Shown here: positions 25,799-37,245 of the stretch, one piece after another
Layout of the letters: each line of letters opens with the position of its first letter
How positions within the stretch are numbered: the stretch's first letter is position 1
DNA from: Bimastos eiseni
Lineage: Eukaryota; Annelida; Clitellata; Crassiclitellata; Lumbricidae
DNA: 64,000 bases
Assembly (NCBI GenBank): GCA_959347315.1
Contig: OY365807.1
Span: forward strand, 17,317,611 to 17,381,610
Reading direction: 5' to 3'
Program-made: the position numbers and the translations under genes
The notes under the pieces: model-generated
Told to the model about the DNA's origin: nothing
Database searches by the model: none
Seen by the model: the letters and a program-made list of their open reading frames with translations, nothing else

Positions 25799-26956
25799 CA
25801 AGGTGCATGGCTGGATACAAAAATACCCCACTAGACGAAATGCAATTTTTCAACAAAAAAACATTTAAGATTTACAGAGGAAAGATTTTTGTACCTTCGC
25901 TGAAAATTTCATTGAGAAAATGTTTCATTGTTTCAAATTTTACGGCTGTCTAAATTCAATATTCCGTATTTTCACAATTACGCAGAAAAAAATGGATGAG
26001 CACATGTAATTTTCAATGTCAAATAACCCACCTTTAATTGAAAATGAAAAAATCTGTTAAGCATATTCCAAGTTTTCGCCCCTAGCTTTCACACAAGCTC
26101 GAAGTCCTTTGTGAAGCTCAGTGTGGCCTTGTTAATTTAGTGCTGCGGCAGCTGGTCCCATATTAACTGCAAGACTTTCTTCAGCACTTCGATGTTCGTT
26201 GGCTTGGGATGAAATGTCTTGTAGCGCTCAAGCATAGAGCTCCCCAGGCGTGATAATCGAGAGGGTTAAGGTCTGGTGAGTTTAGTGGCCAATGAAGTCA
26301 CTGCAGTTGGTGGCAATAAAGTCTTGAGGCAATTTTGCCGTGCTGGATAAATGAAATCAGACGGTAGAAAAGACTTGCCGTCTTCAAACAGTTAGGGTAG
26401 CAGACTAGCAGTGTGTCAACGTAAAGTTTTGCGTCTAATTTAGCCTTGTCTTGGATGAAAATGCAGTCTTCACTTACCGCCGTAGGCCTATACCACACGC
26501 CAGAAGAAACCACGACGTGTTTCGCAAACGTGCCTCGCTCAACCACCAGGCAATTTTCGTGAACATCGCGCCTTTTGCCGGCAGAACACACACGGTCGTT
26601 CTGATGGTTAACGGGCGGGTTTATGCGGAACAAAATCTTTTTTACCACAATGGTAGACGCTGAATTACTTTCTGACAATCTTCACGACGTGTTTGTTTGA
26701 CAGATTCTGAGATGATTTGAGCTTGAAAAAAACATCTTTATTCGACCGTTCATCTCCGTAATTGTGAAAATACGGAATATTACATACAGACAGCTGTAAT
26801 ATTTTAAGCAATGAAATATTTTCAATGAAAGTTTCAGGGATTGTTCGCAAATTTTTCCTCTGCACATATTAATGATTTGGTAAAGATATCTGTATTGATT
26901 GTTGAGAAAGCGCATTTCTTCTGGTGGGGTATTTTTTTATTGAGCCGTGCACACTG
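25799..26956 (-). mobile_element. decayed mariner/Tc1-family transposon, complete with long TIRs
   Basis: A 1158-bp element flanked by TA on both sides (25797-25798, 26957-26958), the mariner target duplication. The ends are inverted repeats: CAAGGTGCATGGCTGGATAC at the left against CAGTGTGCACGGCTCAATAA at the right, with similarity continuing inward for over 150 bp (AATACCCCAC near both tips, GTGAAAATACGGAATATT further in). The minus strand encodes a broken transposase. NPPVNHQNDRV with KRRDVHE (about 26520-26625) and VVSSGV match the DDE-domain region of mariner-like transposases. LRACVKARGE (about 26070-26100) matches the C-terminal tail. In-frame stops and frameshifts make it inactive. 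Confidence 0.88.
26298..26678 (-). pseudogene. mariner-like transposase fragment
   Basis: The longest surviving open part of the transposase inside the mariner element. From the N-terminal side: KILFRINPPVNHQNDRV, then CSAGKRRDVHENCLV, then TFAKHVVVSSGVW. This is the catalytic-core region in which the family normally has a D close to NPP and a second D in the FQQDGAPAH block. The second block is not intact here. The rest of the C-terminal part is split over other frames between 26045 and 26300. A non-functional relic. Confidence 0.8.
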
Positions 26957-26958
26957 TA

Positions 26959-27440
26959 TATATCTCATTTTCTTCATCTACTTCATATACTTTATTTTCT
27001 TCTTCTACTTATATATATATATATATCGACACTAGTCTTTCCGAGTCTACAAGTGATCCTACAGAGGCTTTCTACATTCTCCTCCTGCATTGGCCATCTT
27101 GCCTTCCTTCCATCTCTCTTCCTGCAGTTGTTGTAAATCGCATTTGCTGCCCGTTTGATCCAATTTTAACGACTTTGCTTTTATTCTTTTAATTTCCTTT
27201 AATATCTTCTGATGTTCTGTTATAACACATAAAACCTTGCTTCTGCCTTTCTTTTGGGCACTCGTCCAATCTGCTGATGACCTCTGGAACAACCCTCGCG
27301 CTATGGCCAACTCAACCACTCGACCTGCTAACATAGACCATTTGAAAATCCGCTGTAGGGTTATTGTGCGAACCCCTCCCCCACCGACTGGTCCTTTCAT
27401 TTAGGTATTCCTTGAACATCGTCCTTACATATCTGAGCGC
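26959..27440. other. intergenic, nothing recognised
   Basis: No supported gene. A TTC-rich start (26965-27010) and a short TA run (27011-27028) are the only structure. Confidence 0.4.
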
Positions 27441-27775
27441 ATCCTCCTCTTTCATCTCCTCATCCTCCTCTTCTGTCCGTCCACTCATCCTCCTCTTCAT
27501 GCTGCGTCCATGCATCGATTTCACATACCATTCGCTTTCTTATCAATACTCGTAGTCGGTTTGTCTTCCCCTCCTCTTCTTCTTCTTCTTCTTCTTCATC
27601 TTTTTCTTCTTCTTCTTCTACAACTTCTTCTTTTTCTTCTTCTTTCTCTACAAATTCTTCTTCTACTTCTTCTTTCTCTTCTTCTTCTTCCTCTTCCTTC
27701 TCCTCCTCCTTTTCTTCTTCTTCTTTTTCTTTTTCCTCCGCCTCTTCCTTGAACTCTTTCCTCTGTATTTCACTT
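27441..27775. repeat. pyrimidine tract (TTC)n/(TCC)n
   Basis: The plus strand is almost all pyrimidine (TTCTTC, TCCTCC units), densest at 27568-27760. The minus-strand frame over it is an almost pure Glu/Lys run and is a composition artefact. Confidence 0.9.
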
Positions 27776-27917
27776 TCTTCTGCTTTAGTTTCCGTGGACA
27801 CACCTGTTAATTAAACGCGGATTCTTCGCATTCAGAATATAATCGAATATCAGGCAAATGCACTTTCAAATATTCCTAAAATTTAATTCTAAAGCAATAT
27901 CTGTATGTGTATGCGTG

Positions 27918-27921
27918 TCCA

Positions 27922-27956
<35 letters not shown>

Positions 27957-28185
27957 GCTGCATATATATCTATCTATATGCATGCATGTCTGCAATGCCT
28001 GTTTGAAATGTTGTATGACTAGCTGTGGCTGCCAGTCTCTCGTTTGTGTTTTTCTGTGACGTTCGTTTGTCTGCTTACTTGTCTGTGTGATTCTCTGCGT
28101 CTGTATTTTGTCTGCCAGTGATGTCAGTCTGACAGTGACCCTGTATGTCTGTGCGTCCATATGTCTGCCAGTGAGTGCCTCTGTC
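27918..28185. repeat. (CTGT)n and degenerate CTGT-rich DNA
   Basis: A clean CTGTCTGT run at 27920-27957, followed by scattered CTGT/CTGC units to about 28185. Confidence 0.85.
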
Positions 28186-28850
28186 CGTCAATTGGAATGC
28201 TGAGACTTATTGAGAGAAGTTGAGATCAAAGCTTCTTCCTCTCTTTCGTCTTTTCCACTTGTTTCGCTCTGTTTATGCTATATTCCTGTCATCTCTTCCT
28301 CTCCTCTTCGCTTCCTCCAAATCCCTCGGGTTTCGGCATCTTCTTTCTCCTTCCCCTCTCCTTCCTTCGCCTCCTCCTCCCGTTGTATCCCTTGGGTCTT
28401 CCGGGGAAAGTCTTCGGTCTCTTCCATTAGCGATCAATTAAACGTGAGCCTGGACACTTAGCTGGCTCTATCCACCCACGAGGCCGCCGCTTTTCTCGAC
28501 CTCCCCTTCCACCCGCCGTCCTGGAAAATAAATAAATGGCCTTTCCTGGGTGGTCGGATTTTCCCTGGCGCTACCGAAGCGCTTGTTTCTAACGATGGCA
28601 GAGTTGGTTGTGGAAATCTGGTGAGTTTGAGGGGTTTTGTCGTAAACCCCGAATTGGTGGACTGTATCCGAATTACAGAACGAATTTGCAGACCAATAGA
28701 GGTGGGCAATGAGTGGGAGACAGAAGGACACATAGACGTCAATTGTGGAAAGAACAGCACAAGAGTTGGGGTTGGGTCGGGAGCGTTTCTGAGTGGATAT
28801 CTCGAAGGGGTGCTACATAATCCTCCAAATAAATAAAATGAGAACGCTGA
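28186..28850. other. intergenic, pyrimidine-rich, nothing recognised
   Basis: CT-rich up to about 28430, then ordinary sequence. Frames in it are not recognisable proteins. Confidence 0.4.
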
Positions 28851-28854
28851 CCAT

Positions 28855-28975
28855 GCAGAGCAAATGGAAAACAGAGCAGAACGAAGAAGTACAGAGCAGA
28901 TCAGATCAGAACAGAACAGAACAAAATAGAATATGATAGAACAGACTAGAACAGAATAGAACAGAACAGAACCAT
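28855..28975. repeat. AGAAC pentanucleotide-type tandem repeat
   Basis: Imperfect AGAACAGAAC/AGAATAGAAC units, pentanucleotide in character, followed by GGAC units near 29085-29100. Confidence 0.85.
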
Positions 28976-29349
28976 GCGGAGCAGCAGATGAGATGAAATG
29001 AGTAGAGAAGATACGTCCGACAGAAGACGAGAGGAGATAAGAGACAACTTGTTCAGAAAGGGAGAGAGAGACAGACAAGGAAACGGACGGACGGACGGAC
29101 GCGGAGGTATAGCTGGAGACACGGCTCATCATGATGCATGGGTGTAGCCACAACCCATGGCTCTTACATTAAGAGTCGTCTTGAGAATTCAGCGCCTCTG
29201 TTTTCGCTGGTACTCGAGCCAAATAAATACGTCTGGTTAGATCAAGTAACCTCTAAACAGGTGTTCTTCCGACAGCCGTTCCATCTGACATTTGCCAGCC
29301 TCCGGACCAACGACGCACCGACAAGGTGTTGTAATCGATCCTTCTAGGA

Positions 29350-29393
29350 CCCTCAGCAGCAGCAGCAGCAGCAGCAACAGCAACAGCAGCAGC
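29350..29393 (+). repeat. CAG/CAA trinucleotide run
   Basis: Fourteen consecutive CAG or CAA codon-like units. The frame reading Gln follows an acceptor-like CTTCTAG and continues open for about 50 residues, but with no recognisable domain. Whether it is an exon cannot be told from sequence alone. Confidence 0.7.
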
Positions 29394-30529
29394 ACAACCT
29401 TCATCAGCCACTGAGGAGATGCCTTGTGTGGGGTATCAACTACACGGATCTAAATGCTTTCCAAATAATCTTCGTCTGGCGGGCGAGTAGCAGAACAATA
29501 TCCAGAGGACGGACGATCCGCTGGGGCCATTGACGCTGGGCAACTAATCGCCGATCACCCCAGCGGGGTCTTGGGGGACTGCAACCCACAGAGTCCCCCC
29601 ATCCCAGTAAGACACCCGTTGCTATTCCTCGGACTGCGGCTTGTTACACCAAGTGCGCCTGATTAGTTTCGTAAATAAATCGATCGACGGAACGAGGTTG
29701 GGTAGGAGATGGGTGAAAGTGACACTGACAGAGGTAAAGTCATGGTTACCGGATATTGGGGATGGGGTGGGGTGGATGCCCTTGTATGTCTTGATCCTAT
29801 CACCCTCGTGTTTGTTTACTGGGATCGTGTTCCTCTGTCGCCAAGGGTGGCTTGGGGCCAAGGGTACATCGATATGGGTGAGGATGGTGCCGAATGTAAT
29901 TATGATGGGATTGGATAATGCGTACACGATATGATACAGAATTCAATTTCTTACGCGTTTACTATGGCTGCGGTTGAAGCTGATTCTGTGGCTTATGGCT
30001 TCAGCCGTTGATGGCTACAGTGACTGCTTACTTATGACTCATCCAGGTGCTGACAAAGCAGAGGGGTGAATTTTAAAAATTAGAGGTGTTGGAAACTTTT
30101 GGAGACAATCTCACTACCTTGTCTGACTGTGAGAGAATTAATCGAAAGATGAGCTGAGAATCAATCACAACAAGATTCCCTGTAGACATGAAACTATTAG
30201 TTCTGATTTGTGTTGACTGGTGATATAGGCCTAAACACTTGAGACAAAATGATGTATCATGTTGTCACTGTCACGGTTGGTGACGGTTGTGAGGCGCTGA
30301 AACAGGAAGATTTGGAATTATTCAGCGGTGTCGTTTCATATTAAGGGACTGAATAGTCTGCGATTAAATTTTACTCTACATATTTTGTTCATATCTTGCC
30401 CTTAAATTAGTCTTAGTTAGTCTTTCCAACTTTTCGACATGCATCCGGGAACCCATCCACTCGTCCGTGGCTCAACTCGCATTCGAAGAAGTTGCGATGA
30501 AGACGCGAAAGACGATGCGAAGAAGAGAC
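29394..30529. other. intergenic, nothing recognised
   Basis: Two overlapping open frames on opposite strands at 29622-29934 have no family resemblance. No repeats of note. Confidence 0.4.
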
Positions 30530-30957
30530 AAGGAAGACGAAAGCAGAGGACAGGGAGGAGGAAGACAACGACGGAGGAGGAAGACGGAGGAGGAAGACGA
30601 TGACAAAAGACAGGGAGGAGGAAGACAACGACGGAGGAGGAGGACGGAGGAGGAAGACGATGACAAAAGACAGGGAGGAGGAAGACAACGACGGAGGAGG
30701 AAGACGGAGGAGGAAGACGATGACAAAAGACAGGGAGGAGGAAGACAACGACGGGGAAGACGGAGGAGAAAGACGGAGGAGAAAGACGGAGGAGAGAGAT
30801 GGAGGGGAGAGACGGAGGAGGCAGACGGAGGAGGAAGGAGGAGAGAGACGAAGGAGGAAGACGGAGGAGGCAGACGGAGGAAAGAGACGGAAGAAGAAGA
30901 CGGAGGAGGCAGACGGAGAAGGAAGACGAAAGCAGAGGACAGACAGGAGGAAGACAT
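30530..30957. repeat. 60-bp purine minisatellite
   Basis: Three near-identical 60-bp units begin with GACGATGACAAAAGACAGGG near 30596, 30656 and 30716. A diverged unit precedes them and shorter GGAGGAAGACGGA units run on to about 30957. The segment GACGAAAGCAGAGGACAG occurs at both ends (about 30537 and 30926). All frames stay open because of the period; no protein is implied. Confidence 0.93.
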
Positions 30958-31034
30958 TCAAGACAACGACTGGGAGACATGTAGACGGAAGATGTGGTTA
31001 TCGGTATGTGCAGACTAGTCTTCCGAACCATTAC

Positions 31035-33895
31035 AAAACTCTGTAATGTTCTGTCAACTCCGTCTGCGTCAAATCCGACACCCGTTTAACTGCTAATCTG
31101 TTAAATTATAAACGCGACAGTGGACTTATAATACATTTAGCGTTTCTCTAAAAGAGAATCTTTAGAGGCGATCTTCAGGCCCGTCAAGTTCCTCAACTGA
31201 AATTCCGGGGCCCCAGGATAAGAAATTCCTGATTCCTAATAGAACAATCATAAAGTCACGTGCCTATTACTCTGTAAGACGAAGCGTGTTTCATATCAAA
31301 CAACGATAGGCTTTTTACTAAGGTGATATTCAGGTGCTTGAATTTAAACTTATTGTATTCATTTTACAAGGGCATTAATTGTAAACTTTGAGTAACTGAT
31401 TCTGATATTTATCATTAGCTGAAAACGAACGGACCCCTAAAAATCACCGGGTTCTCTCTCTTGGGGTCCTATTGATCCAAACATAATGCAAAACTAAAAT
31501 CACATAGAATAACTTCTAGATTTAACAGATGAAGAATCCTATCGTGGTAAGTTGTACATTACAAGGTTGCGTGCGAATTGCCTCGTGCCATCTAGCGATC
31601 ATTTGAAAACAATAAAAATATCGCACACCACTTGGTCAACCGAGTGCTAGACTAATATTTAGTCACACTCTCAAGACAAGTTCACATTCATCAGCAAAGA
31701 TTACACTCTTCAACCCCCTCCCTTTCACATTGTTGGAATTTTTTTTATTAACAACAATACGTTGTCGCCTATACAGTGCAGTATTCAACCATAGAATCTC
31801 TGCATAATTAAAGACGAATCAATGTCACTCAAGAAACTCACCAAATAGCCTTCATTGGACTACTTGTGCGTTAATCGTCTTTTCGAATATTTTGAACAAG
31901 TAGCATGCTATATTAACTGGTAGCAGATTGCAATTATTTGTAGTGTGATCCAAAACTATAATTGTCAGAAGATTTTAGTAAAGCAAGAAATATCAAATAA
32001 CAAATGCTTATTATAACAGTTGGGCCTACTGAATTGTCTTATAGCAAATGTTTATAACAAACTTGAATGAGAAATCTGGTTATTTCATAGTTCTATAAAA
32101 TTTAATTGCCGGGAGAAACGACAAATAATTGACTACCGTATTGCCTGAGCGCATTGGTTATTGTTCACTTACGGTATCGCACGCAAATTTTTCGCTATTC
32201 AGCATTCACGCTAGTAGTACCATATTGTCTGAATTCTACTATTTTTGCCTGTGTGCATTGGGCATGCAGTCAATCTGAGTTTCACGCAACCTCTCTGACT
32301 CGCTAGAGGGCGCATTGATCAGTCACCCTTGCCCTGAAAGAGACTTTCTTTTGACAGGGTTTCTCCGCTGGTGTTAGCTTCCGCCCAGTCAATCCTCAAA
32401 CCATACATAACCCAGTATGTCGTCTCCACCCATTTTTCATGACAACCCACTACCTGGGATAAGAAAGTCTCGTAATATCAACAACGGAGTGGGTCTTTAT
32501 AGGATAAACGGCGCCTGCCCAGCTGCTAATGGTAGGGTACCCTAGATCGAGTGAATGCTTCATTTGTGACTCGAATACCATCTCGTCAGATGATATAATT
32601 ATGGTTATTCGCCGGGATCTGTCTTTATTTGCATAGCCTAAACATTCGCTGTTCCCCCAGCACACAAGTGCGCTGTATACCTGTATCGCTATTCATAGGC
32701 CCTACTAAGATTAATGATGTTATCGGCCTATATCCGAATTCGTCGGGTGATTCGGGTGCTTTACGTGCAGGAAAATCTCACTTCTCATGTTGTCAATTCA
32801 GTGGATTATAAAACAACAGGTACATTCATTTTGTAAAGGTTCTATTCAAGGATTTTGTGTTAATTGGTCCTTGGGTTTTACTGTTACCAGCATCATGATT
32901 CTTGAACAGTGCAACAGAGATTGCCACCTTATGTAACTCTCGTCTCTTTTAAAATTAAAATTGAGGCCCTTAATGTTCAATTGCTAACGTTTACTGTTTT
33001 AGGCAAATCGTTAAATGTTGCCGATCTTCAGCACGTCCACCGTGTCTTTCCTTCTCTGAGTTTCAGGCAACTTATCTGGCTTGCAAGAGGGCGCATTGAT
33101 TGTGAAACAAAGTACAGGCATATACGTGTAATGTAATGGAAAACTACACCACCACCAGTGCCATTCTTCGATCCTTTGGCGTTACCGTTTTGTTCCTATT
33201 CGAGGCTACTGCTAGATTCTAGTGAAGGCTCAAGCAAAGCATAGTATGCCCGAATAAGAGAAATCCGATTTGGAAGATGCGTCTTTAGGACTAGTGTTGC
33301 ATATTATGATTGCGCCATATCAAACGATTGTTTAATCCTGATTAAATGTTTGAATGAACAAACGAATCAATTAGACCTAACGAATTTACTTAAATTCTGA
33401 AAATGATCGCTGTTTACCACGCTGAAGGCTTAAGCCTCAAGCCAATGATGCTATCATCGAGCGGTTCAAAACGATCGTTCGTTCAAGCCAGATTTAACAG
33501 ACCTATACTGCCCTACAGCCTATGGTTTATAGATAGGTTACAAAAGTGAATGATTGAACGAATCAACAGCCTACATGAATGAATGTGTGAATGAGCGAAT
33601 GAATGAAAGAAAGAAAATATAGAAAGAATGAATTGATTAATGAATGACTGAATTGAATGAATTATTGAAATAGCGAATTAACGGATTAACTTACGATTTT
33701 ACGAATTAACGAATTGATGAATAAAATTTTAATGGGCCCTATCGCAATTCATGGCATGGTCTGTAAACTGGGGCTTTGAATAGGGTGACGTAATCCATTC
33801 AGGCGGACAGCCATGGTTACGGATCTGATCCGATCAATTCATTGGCGAATCAGCTGAATCGATTTTCCATGATAGCTGAACATTTATCGATGTTG
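31035..33895. other. intergenic between SoxE and Robo, mostly unique DNA
   Basis: No supported gene. A 43-bp segment occurs twice (32277-32319 and 33058-33100), and a decayed GAAT/GAAC tetranucleotide stretch lies at 33545-33725. Confidence 0.45.
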
Positions 33896-33899
33896 TTCA

Positions 33900-34362
33900 C
33901 CTAGCGAAAGAAAGTAGACGTTCTAGACCCACGCACCCACCTAGCGAACAGTGGCGTAGTTCGTTCAAACGCTTGCGGGCATTTGGCATCAGCGGGATAT
34001 CGTTGGTCGCTATTAGTCGATGAGACATCATTGGGTGACGGACGGTCGAAGCGGGAGATGGAGGAGGTTCGTCGGCATTCACTGCTGCCGCCGCCGCCGC
34101 CATCGGGGCTTTGTTTGGGTTTGGCCGCCGGCAGGAAGGCCGCCGCCGTCTAATACTGACTGGTAATAAACGGGGATTCTGTGCGATCTACAAAACGAAG
34201 CAGATGTCCACAAGCAGAAGAGGCGCAGGATTAAGTCGGTTGTTTCTGGAAGACCTCGTCTGCGCTTGTGTTCGTCACGATGGACGGCGTTTAGATTTCC
34301 ATTAGGTGGTCGAGTCATTGTTATTATTATTATTATCATCGTCGTCGTCGTCGTTGTTGGTG
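33900..34362 (+). promoter_or_regulatory. candidate Robo promoter / 5' UTR region
   Basis: Relative to its AT-rich surroundings this stretch is GC- and CpG-richer, with a GCC run at about 34086-34102, and leads directly into the Robo signal-peptide exon. No TATA box or initiator stands out. A possible upstream mini-ORF (ATG at 34280, stop at 34292-34294, 4 codons) would lie in the leader if transcription starts before it. Confidence 0.35.
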
Positions 34363-34471
34363 ATGTCGAAGAGAATGATGAAGATGAGATTTCGATCGTT
34401 CTTCGCTCCGATTCCGATCTTCGTTTCATTCGTCTGCTTTGCGACGTTTGTCGGGATTTGTTCCTCAGAAG
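34363..34471 (+). CDS. robo: Roundabout (Robo) receptor, signal-peptide exon 1
   Basis: The frame has a stop at 34303-34305, then possible starts at 34363, 34375 and 34378. Those at 34375 and 34378 have A at -3. From 34375 the peptide reads MMKMRFRSF followed by the hydrophobic run APIPIFVSFVCFATFVGIC and SSE, a textbook secretory signal with likely cleavage near the Ser pair. The exon stops after one base of a codon at 34471, before the donor GTAAGC (phase 1). Joined to the Ig1 exon it makes G|AT (Asp), giving SSEDSVANSAVTNPRIIEHP. The link across 13.7 kb is inferred from phase and from the expected order signal peptide then Ig1. An additional small exon between is possible. Confidence 0.7.
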
Positions 34472-34689
34472 GTAAGCAAACAGGTATCTTCATATGTCGA
34501 AGGTGAGGTCAGTGTACTGTGTGGTATGGTATCGCGGTGCCGTGTTGGTAACGTCGTCGAGGTCGTTGTCGTCAGTTTATTTCGGTAGTTGTCATCATCA
34601 TTTATGGACCATAATCATGATTCGTCGTTATCATCATAATTATTCAACATGTGACCAGCAGGGGTGAGTGCCAGTAGATGATTATTTTT

Positions 34690-34905
34690 ACAGATAATGA
34701 TACTAATGACAATAATGATGATGATAATAATGAAGAAGATAACAGGATCCATCTTGTCCTGGAGCTTTGTCAACTGTCAGCTGAAATACAATCACATATA
34801 CAGCAATCATCATCTTCACTGTCATCCTCTTTTAATCATGATCATAATCATCATCATCATCTTCGTCGTCGTCGTCATCATCAACATCATCATCATCAGT
34901 TTTAT
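34690..34905. repeat. GAT/ATC trinucleotide tracts
   Basis: A GAT/AAT tract (about 34693-34740) and an ATC/GTC tract (about 34840-34900) in opposite polarity, separated by about 100 bp. Confidence 0.8.
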
Positions 34906-35639
34906 ATATGTGCTGTGTGCTTGCAGGCATTCTTAATAAAGAATATACTTACTTTTTACATACTTACTTAGTTATTTACTTACTTATTATTATAATAACT
35001 ATGTTGGCACATCAACTTAGGCGGTCGTGTGTTGCTCACATTTGAAGATTTAAAGTGACCTCGAGGTTAATTATATTTTTTTTAGATGACAAATTTTTCT
35101 TCATAGACTCAGAGCAGATAAATCAATTATAAACAGACTGATTGATGATTGTCATTTTTATTATTATTTTAATCAGTGGTAAGTGCAACACTCGGGAGTC
35201 AAAAAAATAATCTGGGAGCTGTTTTTGATAGTTAGCAAATCAAACATTCTCTCCCACAGCGGCGGTGAATGAAATGCGTCATTATTATTATTATCATCAG
35301 TTTTTTGTTGTTATTATCCATTTAGTAATTTAGCATGGCAAAGTTCAGGAAAGGCAGATGGCCTTCCCACGTTGGACAGCTGCTGAGAGTTCGTTGTTAT
35401 ATTATTATAATTATTATTTTTTACCCTTTTTTATGATCCCTCAGATGCCAGACATATTAATAAGCAATGCTAACTCTGGAGGGGCCATCCATATCAAGAT
35501 CTGGAACAACAGAATTGCTGTGGAAGGCAATTGTGACAGACAGGTGCTGCTGGTACAAATAGTGGGTTTCTCTTATGTGCCAGAAATTTGGCCTTAGAGG
35601 CAAACCATGTTGACAAAAAAGGCCTTTAAATTGGCATTC

Positions 35640-35865
35640 ATATTCCAAAGGACTGGCCTCGACGACTATCATCATTATCATCGTCGTCGTCGTCATCATC
35701 ATCACCATCTCCACCACCCCAGTCCACCACCACCAACACCATTATCATCATCATCATTATTATTGCTATTATTGTGTTCATTATGATCATTATTATCATT
35801 ATTATTTTTATTGTTGTTGTCATTATTATTGGAAGTAGTAATTTTATTCATTTTATATTATTATA
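35640..35865. repeat. ATC/ATT/GTC trinucleotide tract
   Basis: Imperfect ATC, GTC, ACC and ATT units. Other short ATT runs lie at about 35278-35300 and 35398-35420. Confidence 0.85.
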
Positions 35866-37192
35866 ATCTGACATGTGAGCCAACATTTGCAATATGAAAT
35901 CAGTCCAGAGGAAGAGAAAATCATGTTTAGGATTGCCACTATATTTCTTATTTGTTTTTGATGCTTTCGATGAGAAGATTTGTATTTTACGGTGACAGCA
36001 ATATCCTGTATGAAAATTTATCGTCTTCATATTATTTGTTTCGAATGGACAGCTAACAAACAGGAATGAAGCACATTGACGACTTTTGCTTATGATAGGC
36101 TAGTTAGTTAGTAAGTAAGCTAGTTATTCTAGCATTTATGTAGTGCCTTTATAATGGCTTTTGTTAAGGCCTCGCCAGCTTAAATAGTATTTGACATGAA
36201 TGGGAAGTTGATCTCGAAAATGCATTGTCATATAGGAACAATGGGCTTTGTTATTTAGCAGACATTAATTGCTTAAAAAATTGCATCCTGGATTTAAATT
36301 CAGGAGCATCATGTGAAAGTGATAATTGTTATTTATTTTATTTATCATGGTTATCATCTCCGTCATACCTTATGCAATGGAATTGGCTTCCATTAGCATA
36401 GCACCTTGCGCCCTTAGAGTAATTCATTGGTCTCATCGTTTATTTTCACATATGCCCAGGTTCAGTGTGCACTGCTGAACTTTTTGTAAGGAGGGTATTT
36501 ATCAAACTACAGCTGTTTTGTTTTGTATTCTATTGCAGCCCTAAGCTTGTCCATTTTAGCCAAGGTTCGATCTTCTGTGAAACAGATCATAGACTATTTC
36601 TGCACTTCTGAAACTGATTCTGTGAAGCAATCATCTATTGATATTTTGTGTATAATGTTGACTGCAGGAAAGAAGTCACTAGTTTCGATTAGATTAAAAA
36701 CTTTATGAGTCACAGGTTTTGGGCTGATGTTTGTAGTGACAGACTCATGTCACTTATAAGAGGTTCTTATAAGGCACTATTTTAATAGACAAACACATTA
36801 TGCATACGTTACAAATGAACATTACTTTACCATTGCCACTGTAGTTGCAACAGAAACGATCGATATTTGTCTTCAGCTTTTGCAAGTTATAGTCTTTTCC
36901 GATTGCATCCCTGATGCGTTTTTAGTGCCCTGACTTCGTCATCAGATTCAGAAAGCCAAGTAGTAATGCATTTTCGTCCGTTATGAGTGGTTAACTGTCT
37001 TCCTGTTCCTTGGGCTCGGCCCAAGGGAATCGACCCAAAGACCGCTTTCCCCTCTGACCCATTTAGGATCCCTTTGGTTGGAAAGGGCCAATCAGAGCCT
37101 GTAGAAACTTGAATGAACTAAATAATATATGAGTATCAGTACAATCCTATCACTCACACATGGTTGGTTCTCTATGAAAACACGTGTGTATG

Positions 37193-37245
37193 TCCAATAT
37201 ATATATTACATATATAATATATATATATATATATATTATATATAA
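37193..37245. repeat. (TA)n microsatellite
   Basis: TATATA units with short interruptions. Confidence 0.85.

Noticed and set aside
27460..27801. Minus-strand Glu/Lys-rich frame of 113 codons
   Set aside because: Antisense of a pyrimidine tract, with no non-repetitive domain and no splice context.
30413..31046. Overlapping long frames on both strands (Arg/Glu-rich or Pro/Ser-rich)
   Set aside because: All coincide with the 60-bp minisatellite, and every frame of a purine repeat is open.
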